64,000 nt of DNA, from positions 2,480,001-2,544,000 of the forward strand of contig JASISA010000025.1 of NCBI GenBank assembly GCA_031771865.1, given 5' to 3'. Position 1 is the stretch's first letter. Every line of letters starts with the position of its first letter. Positions 9,837 through 20,700 of the stretch are shown one piece after another. The stretch comes from Nothophaeocryptopus gaeumannii. Taxonomy: Eukaryota > Ascomycota > Dothideomycetes > Mycosphaerellales > Mycosphaerellaceae. Both the position numbers and the translations under genes were made by a program. The notes under the pieces are model-generated. The model was not told the origin of the DNA. It saw nothing but the letters and a program-made list of their open reading frames with translations, and did no database searches.

Positions 9837-12337
9837 ATGCCCCGTGGTAGCAGCCGCGCCGCTTCTGAAATCACGGACGATCCAACACCAGAAGACCATC
9901 GTCCCAAGAGAAGACTCACCCGCGTAGCTTGCAACGTCTGTCGTGGCAGGAAAGTAGCGTGCGTTCAACCTTTGCGTTTCCAGCTCCAACATGTCTGCTT
10001 GGCTGAACCCCTTGCCTCTTAGGTGCGATGGCGCGCGGCCTACCTGCAGACTGTGTGCTCGCCGCGGATTTGTCTGCATATATGACACCAGTGATTCCGA
10101 GGAGACAAGACAGGGCTCATTGCGCCGGCAGAATGAGCAGCTTCAAACAAAGGTTGAAGCCTTTCAGCAACTGATGCACGAGCTCCAAGGTCTGCCTGAA
10201 GATTCGAAGCAAGGCTTGATCCGCCAGGTAGCAAATGGCCTGGACCCGACACATGCTGTTGCTTCAGCTGCCCGACTACGAGCCACAAGAGCTCCACCCA
10301 ACCATCTTGGCGAGCACGGGCTAGCCCAAGCGTTCCTAGACCTTTCAGGCTCACGACTGGCACACCAATTAGCCGTTTCACATGTCTTTGCATTTCCAAC
10401 GTTCGCTATTCGGCATCTCGAACTACAATCTGCGGAATGGTTTTCACCAAGCATCAGGTACGTGCGCACCGGACTCCTGAGATGGTAGGCAAGTATCTGT
10501 CGGCCCTTTCTTCGTTGAGAACATGCTCCCGCTCGCACCATCACGAGCACGAGCCACATCTCACGCACCGATGACTTGTGATCCTCTAGGGGCGAAGTCT
10601 GTTGCTAAATGAGAAGTCGGCATCGATCCTCAACACTCGGCATCGATTGTTGATCTGAATCTAGCAGCTGACACCCGACTACAGTGCACATACACCTGTC
10701 GACTCGAGGGCTCGGTCACGAGATAGCTCACAGAGCGTGACGACGCCAAACCGACAGCGGATGGCTACGACAGACTTTCCACCGCTCTGCGATGAACGAC
10801 TTCGCGATATCGACATCAGATTCTGGACCGACGTTCCTGTCACGAACAGCGAGGCCATGGACATGATCTCACTCGCGTTGCAGACCGACCAGCCGCTCAT
10901 GGGATCTTTCGATGCCGATTTGGTCGTGGGTGATCTTGTGGCGAAACGAACAAGATTCTGCTCTCCTCTGCTGGTTTCAGCAATCATGTATTGGGCATCT
11001 CACTCATTCCAACCTTTTGACTCAGCTGTGCCCCTGGTGGCGTTTCGAGATGAATCGTTGCAACGATGGGCCCTGCTTGGCGAGCACAAAGACATCAACA
11101 CGATCGCTGCAGGTCTTTGCATTCACATTGCTCTGATATCTGATGGCATGAGCCACGTTGCTGATCGAGTTAAGGCGGACATCGTTTCTATGGTCCATGC
11201 ACTGAACCTACTTGGACCACCTGTCGACTTCGACGCGAAAGTGAGCAGCGAGTGCGCGGACGAGTTACGGGCCACGTCACACGTTGCATGGGCTGTGTTC
11301 AGCCATATTACACATCTGTAAGCCAGGACCAACAGAGCCTGTGATTTGCGTGGTCAACTCACTACGCTTTGCCTCAGGTCGCTTTTCTATCAGCGAGACG
11401 CCTTCACCGCGCCGCCGAAGTACAGCATTCCAGGCGACGGAGGCATTATTGCTCATGACGAGCAGACTGGCAAACCGCTCTACCACAACCTACCAAGTTA
11501 CATGGGCGAGACTTTCACAGCCGCTTGCCAATTTTGGTTGATTGTCAATGAACTGGCGCTCACATATTTCAAGGAAACTGAGGACACTTTCTTGAACAAG
11601 GTTCCCCTCTCATTCGCGGAAACGATCTATCACAAGCTCATGGCATGGAGTGACACCGCACCTTTGCGGGCCCCAAAGGATGAGAATGGCTCACATCATC
11701 AAAATGTACTGCAGTAGGTCTACATACCTCAAGAACAACAGAATCAACCCGCGACTGATAACCTCTACCTTCCAGCATCTGGATGCACGGCACACTCCTC
11801 GATCTTTTTCGGCCCTTCACCCTCTCCAACCAACGCCTCTCCACCTTCGCCTACCGCGAGTCCACCCCTCTCGACCTCTGCAACGCCTCTCTCAACCAAC
11901 TTAAACGCCACGTCCTCACTTTTCCCCGCGACCACATCCAATGCAGCTACTGTGTCTGGTGGTCTTCCTGTAACCACCACGTCGTAAACTCCATCCTTAC
12001 TGACCCGATCGATCCCCAATGGCGGTTTTATTTGCTTGTCTGTATCAACAACTACAGTCTACTGGCGAGGGTTGCGCCGGTGTATAAGGCTGGTATCAGC
12101 GGGTTCATTGTTCTGGCGCTGAGAAAAGGATTGTTGAGTTTGCAGGAGGCGAGGGGGTTGGCGGAGAGGTTTGTCAAAGATGGGGGCGCGGAGGGGGTGG
12201 ATGCGAATTTTTTGATGGATGTTAGTATGGCTTTTCGGGATCGGGAGTTGGCGAGGGCGGATCGGTTGGCGAAGGATTTGGAGGGACGGTTGAGGATTGT
12301 GGATGAGGAGGGGAAGGAGCAGGCAGCAGATTCATGA
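9837..12337 (+). CDS. Zn(II)2Cys6 transcription factor with fungal-specific middle homology region
   Basis: Five exons: 9837-9958, 10023-10457, 10685-11317, 11378-11713 and 11776-12337. They total 2088 nt, or 695 residues. Introns have GT-AG ends; the fourth uses GTAGGT and the second is long (227 nt) and the least certain. Splicing restores the zinc cluster C-x2-C-x6-C-x6-C-x2-C-x6-C around CNVCRGRKVACDGARPTC, beginning near residue 32. A short coiled-coil-like segment (RRQNEQLQTKVEAFQQLMHE) follows. The middle homology region carries family-typical motifs: AEWFSPSIR, FPPLCDERLRDIDIRFW, PLMGSFDADL and HIWMHGTLLDLFRPF. It is predicted to be a nuclear DNA-binding regulator; its targets are not evident from the neighbours. 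Codons switch from C-ending to G-ending near 12010. Confidence 0.9.
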
Positions 12338-12982
12338 CACTGAGAGACATCGACCTAGAACCCACTTGAGGGGTGGAAGGGCGGGCGTGGCTTTTTGATT
12401 GAATGATATATCGCAAATTGCGGCAAGTAACAATGAGAGTCCTCGATGGACTACATGCCACTTCTTGCACTGATGTGCTCTGACATGTTGTCAAGCGTCT
12501 CGTACAGCTTGTCCTCATGCGACGATGTCGATCGGAACACACATGGGGTGGAGACTACAATCAGGACGGAGCTTTGAGAGGTTTTCCATACACTCTCGAC
12601 TTATTCGGATCCCATATACAGAGAACGCTCTTCGCATACTCTGCGGTGTAGAACGAGGCGCGTGGACTCTCGTCTGGCGTGCTGTGCTCGATGCAGGGTC
12701 TTTGGAGATGGATTCAACATCATGTGTGGAGAAACATTGGAAGAGACGTCATTGATTGAGGGAAGAATACCGTTTGAGGAGAGAGAATGAAGCGAGAGAG
12801 AGGGAGCCGATGGAATGAGGAAAAGAAGTTTAGATGTAGAGAAAGTAAATCCAACATGCTGAATCTTCGATACTATCCCGCCATGTGCCCGTTATGAAAC
12901 ATGGCATTTGGGCACCCGAATATGCTGCCTGCAGCATGTAATTACCCTAGACCCTACTGACCCGTAATGAATGTGTATATCT
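12338..12982. other. convergent intergenic region
   Basis: This is the 3' flank of the transcription factor (+) and of the acidic Cys-cluster gene (-). A purine-rich simple stretch occurs at about 12760-12830. No gene was seen. Confidence 0.4.
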
Positions 12983-13720
12983 CTAACGTGACGAACCAAA
13001 CGAACCCAAGGCGGGACTCTGGTCGAGAAGAAGGGCTCGGTGAAAACCGTCGAAACTCCAGAGTCGTTGAGAGTCCGGGTCGGTAGATGAGTCTGAAGCC
13101 TTGGACTTGGAGTCCTCATTTGAATCCTCCCAGTCGTAAACGTCGCCGTCAGTGTTACTGTCGCTTGGGAGATCTGACGGGATGACTGGCACCTGGTCCT
13201 CAAAAATGTTCTCAAGATCGGGCACCCAGTAGCCAATGGCGCTGACTTCGAAGTCTTTGACGTACGTGAGTTTCGAATGGTCGTCATCCTCGTCGTCGAG
13301 ATCGTAGCAGTCGAGACATCCCGGGCAGATCTGGATATGCAAACATTGGTTGCAGTCGCAGGGTTGGAGTCTAGTCGCCGGTGCGTCGTTGTATCTACGC
13401 GCGATGAGCAATAGACGCTGAACGTCTGATGAAGGGGAGGCATACCTGGAGGGGTAGGTGGTTCTTGAGCTTTGGATGGACCAAGAGTGACGGTGCTGAT
13501 TCGCACTATGGTCGAGTCTGGTGTGGCTGGCGTTGGAGCCGAGATCAAGCTTGAAGGGTTGGACGGAGGCATGTTGCGTTGTGGCGAGTCCGAGTTGATC
13601 TGTGCTGCAGATCGATCCGTTTGATGGTGTTGGAGTGTTCGTCTTAATCGGCTTTGGCTGAAATTTGATCGTGTTACTCTCAAGACGTTGGACGTGAACG
13701 GAAGTGAAGGGGATGACCAT
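12983..13720 (-). CDS. acidic protein with a short cysteine cluster, hypothetical
   Basis: 245 residues from ATG 13720 if unspliced. A 51-nt segment, 13395-13445 (GTATGC...GCGTAG), has the size and ends of an intron and keeps the frame, giving 228 residues if removed. The N-terminal ~95 residues are Ser/Thr/Gln-rich and probably disordered. They are followed by a compact cluster C-x-C-x2-C-x5-C-x2-C-x2-C (CDCNQC, CPGCLDC) immediately before an Asp/Glu run and a long acidic tail. The cluster could bind a metal (inference). No known family is recognised. The overlapping frame on the same strand is Thr/Arg-rich with no ATG start and was rejected. Confidence 0.5.
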   Translation of the reverse strand: MVIPFTSVHVQRLESNTIKFQPKPIKTNTPTPSNGSICSTDQLGLATTQHASVQPFKLDLGSNASHTRLDHSANQHRHSWSIQSSRTTYPSRYASPSSDVQRLLLIARRYNDAPATRLQPCDCNQCLHIQICPGCLDCYDLDDEDDDHSKLTYVKDFEVSAIGYWVPDLENIFEDQVPVIPSDLPSDSNTDGDVYDWEDSNEDSKSKASDSSTDPDSQRLWSFDGFHRALLLDQSPALGSFGSSR

Positions 13721-13878
13721 GTTAGATCTACACTCTTTTAGTTATCATCGTCGCATGTCACTGTTGCATACTGAACCAAGCCGATTGTGCCATGATCGCA
13801 ATACCATTGTGGTCACCATCGTGTCTCACAAGATCGTTATCGGAATAAAGGACTTCGTCAAAATCTCAACAGCACCTG

Positions 13879-14533
13879 TTACTCTGGCCAAAATGGAGGA
13901 CGTGTAGCGTCAGGACGTGGTATACGCCCAGATAAGTTTGAGGTCGAAGTCTCACGCCGCAGGTCGTCATTGATCTGTGGAAGCAGAATTGTCCCAACCT
14001 GTATAATTGTCGTACCGACTGAGGTCATGTCCGATATGTCGTCTTTCTGGAAGTGGCTTCGGAGACTGGCTTCGTCCCAAACACTAGCATGAACAATGGT
14101 GTTGTCATCGACAAAGAGTAAACAAGCAGACCTCGCTCCGGACTCTTTTGTCGGGAGCTCGGCATGCTTCAACCGGTCTGCCGTAACGTCGAAAGCGCTC
14201 ACGAATGATTTGAGTTGGCTGAAGAAATGATCCTGTCAAAAACTTAGGTAAAGTGGCTGCTGTGATTCCTGCAGTCGCTCTTCGGCGGGAAATTGGGAGC
14301 AGACCGCTGGTAGGGTAAATTCTGGTGAAGCAGTGGACAATTGTCAGGTAGGCATAGCATTTGGCGGCATTGCACTACCATCGGTACATGGAGTTGATGG
14401 CTCCTGAGAGATCGGCACTTGATTTCTGGTCGATACAACAGGTGTCGATCACGACATTGTCACACCCGTCTTGAGCGGCTTGGCGACACGTCCTTTTGAC
14501 CTTTGTGTTGCCCAATGAAACCAAAGAAGCCAT
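13879..14533 (-). pseudogene. relic of a HET-domain (heterokaryon incompatibility) gene
   Basis: Reading from ATG 14533, the frame gives TCRQAAQDG, then VVIDTCCIDQ, then AINSMYRW, the classic core of HET domains. It is followed at once by an in-frame TAG and then AKCYAYL in the same frame, where intact HET proteins continue W-Y...CYAYL. The upstream 'LSHxWG' part and the later 'RGWTLQE' part are missing or unrecognisable. Downstream, an open stretch (13879-14202) of 107 codons may be the tail of the same gene, but its family is unclear. HET proteins trigger cell death on non-self recognition; this copy cannot encode a full domain. Confidence 0.7.
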
Positions 14534-14954
14534 GAGTATCCTCACGATATGACTGTGTTATTAAGGGAGAGATCGGTCATGTTTAGCTCAGCATTGGGTC
14601 CTTCGATTGGAAGTGTTATTTTCCTTTCTCGCTTAGTCATCAGTAGTCATCAGATGTCGGCAAGCGGCAATGACGTTCTGAGTTTGGGAGCTCGAGCTCA
14701 ATGCGTGCAGATGGCCGGAATGATGCAGACGTACTCCCTGGTCTCGGCTTTCGTGAAGCATTACACATATTGTACGTTGACTGAAGAAACATCTAGGAAC
14801 ATGAGATGAGTAGTGAAAGGACTTGACCAGACGGACAAACGAGACAGCAACCCCTGATCCCCGTCTCCCGCGCGAACCATGAGCATAGCAGGTCCAAGAG
14901 GGCCCAAACGCGCACCAAGTGTGCTGGTAAGAAGAGACACTCAAGGCCTACACA
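14534..14954. promoter_or_regulatory. upstream region of the DUF155 gene
   Basis: This is the region between the HET relic (-) and the DUF155 gene (+). It presumably contains the latter's promoter. No specific element was identified. Confidence 0.35.
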
Positions 14955-16829
14955 ATGTCGCTGCCGCTGACTGGCCGAAAGGTGACCGATGCCCGCGAGC
15001 AACGCCAGCAAGCGCAACGACCGCAGGTGCAACGAACGGCCACCACGCGTTTGATCTCGGTCGACAATGTCCTCCAGTATGCCTCAGACATCCCTTCCGC
15101 CCAGCGCCGACTCCAACCAGGTGCGAGACCAACCGCGCATGGACGGACACCTTCCGGACGGCATCCCCTCGATCCGAAGCTGAGCGGGAAAGGCATCCCC
15201 ATTGGCGGGGCTCATATTCCTGCGCGAAGCAGCAAAACGAGCGAGAAGCTTGTATTGCTGCCTGAGACTACTGAGGAGCCTGATGACGACGACTTTGTGG
15301 AGGATGATCGCGCTCCGCCGAGAAATGAGGAGCTAAGGGCGAGAAAACAGCCAGGCGCCGGCCGCAAGAGCGAGGCGGAGCGCCTGCCCAAGAGTCAAAG
15401 GCAGCAGGATGCCCAGTTGGCACGCGTCACAGCATATTGCACCGCCCAGAGTTACAAGCTCCGAAGTACTGCTACGTTCGTAAAGGACCAGCACGGTGCC
15501 AAGACCAAGCTGTACGACGACTGCTTGTACTGTGTCTATCAGCTGCCTCTGCTGGGTGGGAGTGATGGATATCGCGTTCGGAGCAGTCCGGTCGTGAGAC
15601 ATCCTGGCGGGAGAAGCGTACTGGATGAGCAGATTGAAGCCAACGAGAGACGACAATATCGAGAAGGCTGGGGCGAGGAGAGTGAAGAGTATTCAGTTAG
15701 AGGAAATGCAGGTGACATGGCATACAACACCACGCCACCTCCAGAAATGCAACAATTGACAGAAGACGGTGGGAGAGAAAATGCTATTCGGGAAGCTGGA
15801 GAGATCTGGGATCGCGAGCGAGAAGCTGAACGGAGGGAGAGCAGCAGTGATTCCAACTCCGCTTTCAGCTTTCCGTCACCGCATGCTGGTGTTAGCCCGG
15901 AGGCACATACTGTCGCTGAGTTGTTCATATTCAGCTACGGCGTTGCCGTGCTCTGGAACTTCTCGCCGAACCAAGAAAAAGATCTTCTTGCGGACTTGAC
16001 GTTTTCCACAGCCTCCGCCATGCCTTCTGGAAAACACGTACCGCATCACCTCTCGCAGAAAGCTGCCGCTGTTCCTCCGCCGACTGCACTCCCTCTAATG
16101 ACGCGACCTTTAGACGAGAGCGATTTCGAGACCGAGGAGTTTCACTTCCAATACGACATCACTGCTGAGAAGCCTCGAATATACAACGACATGATCACCT
16201 TACGAACCAGTGACCATATGATCAAACTGGCCATGTCGCATGCAATAGGACAATCTACTAAATTGTCGTACTTCGAGGAGCGAATGCAGCAGACGATGGA
16301 GTCCGCACAGTATGTTCCTAGAAGACTAGCGTTGGAAGGCCGGCTGGGCATGGACCGCAAGGAGATTGTTGGCTTGGTGGGAAGGCTCTTCGAAGGAAGA
16401 GTCGATGTCAATCTCTGTAAGTGGCGCGATCACGATTGAAAACCTACTCGCTGACCTGAAACAGCAAGCAACATGCTCGACACACCGAACTTTTTCTGGG
16501 ACGCCGAGCCTACCCTTCATCCGCTGTATGCCGCCGTGCGAGAGTATCTCGAAATCAAGCCTCGCATCCAGGTGCTCAACGAGCGATGCCGTGTTTTCCT
16601 CGACTTAGCGGAGATACTCTCAGACTCTATTGCAGATGTGAAGATGACGAGAATCACCTGGATTATCATTGTTCTCATTATCCTGAGTATTTTGGTCACC
16701 TGCACGGAAGTCTTCCTTCGCTTCGGCATCTTAGCAGCCAGTGGCAAGAAGGGCAAGGAGGCGGAAAGCGCAAATATGCTGATGCAGGCCGCATTGGGTG
16801 GTATTGGTGGCATGTCCGGAGAGTTGTAG
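14955..16829 (+). CDS. RMD1: DUF155 / RMD1-like membrane protein
   Basis: Exons 14955-16416 and 16465-16829, with a 48-nt intron (GTAAGT...ACAG), give 608 residues. A disordered basic N-terminal third precedes the RMD1-type opening ARVTAYCTAQSYKL and KLYDDCLYCVYQLPLL. The DUF155 core follows (FIFSYGVAVLWNFS, FHFQYD, LATSHAIGQSTKL-like segment read here as LAMSHAIGQSTKL, then LFEGRVDVNL and NMLDTPNFFW). There is one C-terminal membrane segment (TWIIIVLIILSILVTCTEVF). In yeast the family includes Rmd1 and Rmd8, needed for meiotic nuclear division; human RMND1 supports mitochondrial translation. The domain order matches Rmd1 best. Exact location is unknown. A second downstream frame (16586-16906) is a shadow. 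Confidence 0.9.
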
Positions 16830-17277
16830 GGAGCTTTGCTGTCGTACATACTGATACTCCGAGAAGCGTGGAGTTCAGGCGCTTTGCTATTGCACATACC
16901 GTATAGCAGTATACTTTTGGAATGGAGAGAGAGTTATCATCTAGCCGTTTCCTCGGCACTCGACACCTCGCTAATGTACGAAGGAGTCTGGCGGACAATG
17001 ACAACTGCCGAACCTTGCATTGATCGCACACAGACGCCACACTTTACTGGCTCGGCATTGCTGTGTGTCGCACGTCGCGTATAAGCGCACGCGAGACACG
17101 TTTCAAACGAGGAACATGCCCAGATCTGCAGAGGTTCTGTTGCTGCCAAGGTGTTTCAAAGTGGCCGACTTTCATCCGCCACTCGCTTGCAGTCCGAATT
17201 GCCCGGGGTGGTCTTGACTCAGGTATATGGACATCTGTCGCAGTGTCACTGATCCTCTGCTAGGACTATGAACTGGA
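16830..17277. other. intergenic, no gene seen
   Basis: This is the 3' flank of the DUF155 gene. Only short, inconsistent frames are present. Confidence 0.4.
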
Positions 17278-17675
17278 TCACCTACCAGGAAGAGTTGTGG
17301 CCGTCATGTGGCATAGACTGTTGCTGAGGAATGTTTTGCCGATGCGGTTTCTTCGTTGCAGCACGCTTTCCTTCCAAGGAAGCACAGGTGAACTCAGCTG
17401 TGAATCACCAACATCACCAGATCGCTTCGAAGGGGTTGACGGTACTTCGATTCTCTCGATGTACCGTTTCGCTCGTTCGTCTTCGAAAGCATCGACGACT
17501 TCCGGCCTTTGCACCTCGGCCTGAGATCGTCGATGGCATCGTCGGAGAAGGCTCCTCTGGTATGTAAATTGTAAAAGGCTGCGACATCAACAGGCTGGCG
17601 AAAAGTCTCAACAAGCGGAGAAACGACTACCGCGGCCTCTCCTTTCTCCTCAATCTCGATAACGTTCGTCTTCAC
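17278..17675 (-). pseudogene. coding-like fragment with a frame switch, next to the LINE insertion
   Basis: Two overlapping minus-strand frames both look coding-like over adjacent parts. The upstream one runs ...VIEIEEKGEAAVVVSPLVETF...; the downstream one contains QRPEVVDAFEDERAKRYIERIEVP. There is no ATG in the upstream frame. They could be joined by a one-base frameshift near 17520, or by an intron with a weak GTTGAT donor. I do not recognise the family. It lies about 100 bp from the LINE target site, but the LINE has an intact target duplication, so that insertion did not itself truncate this sequence. Confidence 0.3.
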
Positions 17676-17768
17676 ACCCTGAGACTTCCTCCCACCCCAG
17701 TCAGCCGACTCCCACCCCAGGCAATTGAACAGGACTTTGACTTATATACACAAACACCACACTCTCTC

Positions 17769-17781
17769 TACTTTGCACCTC
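17769..17781. repeat. target-site duplication, left copy
   Basis: TACTTTGCACCTC occurs here and again at 22957-22969, exactly flanking the LINE. A 13-bp perfect direct repeat is a normal LINE target-site duplication. Confidence 0.85.
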
Positions 17782-20700
17782 AAAAAACGAATTTGGGGAG
17801 GCGGCATTACCAAAACCTCAGAACATACGGAACCTATCAAGGCAATACACGCATCCAAAGCACGGCTACACGCCGCTGTTGGCGGGTGCGCAGTCAGCGC
17901 TCGAAAATACTGATTCTCAGCATCAGAAGAAGAGAATTCTCTGCCAAGCATGGCCAGTGCACAAGGCTGTGCTGCCTCAGGCACAGACAACGGACTAGAG
18001 CCATTTCAAGAGGTTAGTGAAGAAACTACTACAGGCAGAGATACAGGGAGTATCAATCTAGCTTCCTAACCAACCTCCCAAGAGAAGGGGTATAGAGAGA
18101 AGAACGCAGCAGTAAACAAGAACTAGCAGGGTCCCCTCTCACCTTAGGAGGCTCTGAAAGAGATTTAGAATAAGGCAGCTGAACTAATGCATTAGAGTTA
18201 ACACTCCTCCCTCCAACTAGAGAGGGTAATCTAGATAATTCTAGATATAATTCACTCAACTATAGCGCGGACCACGAAGCGTACTAACTAGGAAGCTACT
18301 CTGGAATCTATCCAACGGAGTATTACACAGATTTAGAAGAAGATAGAGTAGAGTCTAGGACTAAAGACAACCTAGGCTACAGTCGTAGCCCAATAGCCAG
18401 CCTAGCTGTCTAGCATTAAAGTACAAAGAGCTGCGTGCTCCCTCAAGATTCACGTAGACAACGAAGCGACTAGGGCTAAGCTTAGGGATGCTGAAGCTAC
18501 CCGGATTGTTTCGCGTTTTACTGTAGAAGGAGGGAACTAGGCACATGTAGTCGCAGTTAAGAAGGTCCCTAATGGACTAGTTCTCACGACTACGGACCCT
18601 ATAGCAAGGAACCGAATAGCGGCAGATACCCAAGGCCTAGGCAAGGTCTTGAAGGAGGCAAGAATAGTACAGAAAACCTTCCTAGTCCAAGTCCACTTTG
18701 TTATAGTTGCAGGAAACGACCCTACTACACAGCGGATCCAGTTAATTAAGGAAGACAACAAGCGGCTAATACCTAGAATCCAAGTACAGAATGCCTAGTA
18801 GAAGGGCTAGAAAGCTATAGCAACGGGAACAAAGAAACAGAGTACTCTAGTAGTCGAACTGAAGACGGTAGAAGCTACTAGAGCTACGGTAGAGAAGGGC
18901 ATTATTATCTCTAGAGTGCTCTACGACACTAAAGAATAGGACTACTAATAGACAATAATACAGTACTTCAACTACTAAAGATATAGCTATATCGGCATAA
19001 GGTGCACAAACGGTACGGTATGTACAAGGTATAGAGGAAGCTATAATATAAGAGAATGTGCGCACGAGAAGCTTGTAGAGGTAGACTAATTAAAGTATAG
19101 TAAATACGGAAATTGCAGTTAGAACTACCTAGCTTAGTACTATATATACTTAAAGAGACAAGTAATTAAGGACAAGATTTAGAGTATAAAGAAGATAGGG
19201 GCGAGCTATATAGCTAAGCTAACCTATTGTACTCCTAGCTCACTCTCCTTTCTACCTTCCCTCCTCTATAGCAAGGAGCGAATAGGGAGGGAGAGGACTA
19301 AACAGCTACCCGGATAAGCTACGAATATGTCCTAGGTAGGAGGCTAATAGGAATAGTAGTAGAGAAGCGAATACTATAGAGGTTTAGGAGGCTAGTTAGG
19401 GTAGTGAATAGGGCTAAGACTATGATACTAGAGCAAGGACAAGGGTTAATCCGACGAGTAATACAGTAGGATTAACTACTAGCTAGTACCTAATAAATAC
19501 ATAACCGATACTAAGTATACTATAGGCAAACGTACGGAAATTATAGGCTACCTACCGGTAGCTACTCGATAATAGCTAGAAAGATATTCTCGCTATCTAG
19601 GAGCTATATACTAACCTAAGTAATAGAAGAATAGTTACATATCCGAAGTACTATACTATTATAGAGGAAGATAAAGATAGGAGAGTCGTATTCTACGTCT
19701 ATAAGAAGTATAGCCTATCCGAATAGTCGTACTAGATTATAAGTAATTAGAAGATCCTAATCTTACTATAAACGATAATAGGAACTATATACCTCTAGAA
19801 TATCTATAACTAGGATACGAGGCTTATAGTAGAGGAGCTTTTAGGAGGTATTAAGGAACTAGGAGAATACGTTCTAGTTAGAGACTTTAATCTTTACTAC
19901 CGTTAGTAGGGAGGACCGTTAGTACTATAGGAGGATTTTAGAGTAAGAGAGCTACAAGAGGCGTGTCGAGACACGCTATACCTAGCGATACCCCTAGGCC
20001 TTACTACCTAGAGAAAGATACTATAGTCCTAAACTAGGACGACGATAGACCTTACTCTTGTAATAAAGGAGATATTAAAGAGGATAATAGTATATTAGCT
20101 AGGTAAGGAAGATATTAACTCTAATTATATTAGTATAGAGACAACTATTAATATAGGGATATAGGAGGAGACGAGAACAAGATAGATATAGAAGGACACT
20201 AACTAGAAGGAGTTTAGAGAGACGCTCTAAAAGCTCCTACCTATAGCCGAAGGGATTATAATAAAGGAGGATATAGATAGTACTATAAGTAATCTTAGTA
20301 ATACTCTATAAAAGACAAGGGACCTTATTATCTAGCGTAAAACATATCGGCCGCTAGATCCAAGGAGTATGCCGGTAGTACTATATGCGATTTAGGAGGC
20401 TCGGTAGGCAAGACGGCATATATAATAGATAGGGAGCGAGGAGTACTAGAAGGAGTAGAGAGTACGAAACTAGGAGAAAAAGAGAACTATCTAGATAGAG
20501 AAAAGGAAATAGTAGAGGACCGCGGTTTATAAAACCGCTAGCGAGCTATAGGGAATATAGAAGCTAGCTAAGTAGGTAAAGAATAGCGATAGCCCTATTC
20601 GACCTCCCTAGATACCTATACTAATATATAATAACGATTAGTTTATAACGGATAGTGCGAAAACAGAGATCCTATAGATAGCCCTTTTCCTAATACTAGA

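Noticed and set aside
9341..9927. Overlapping 165-codon plus-strand frames upstream of the transcription factor
   Set aside because: They occupy different frames, have no domain, and run into the regulator's first exon; treated as leader or promoter.
12892..13683. Alternative 263-codon frame over the Cys-cluster gene
   Set aside because: It starts at TTG, is Thr/Arg-rich, and lacks the ordered acidic and Cys features of the other frame.
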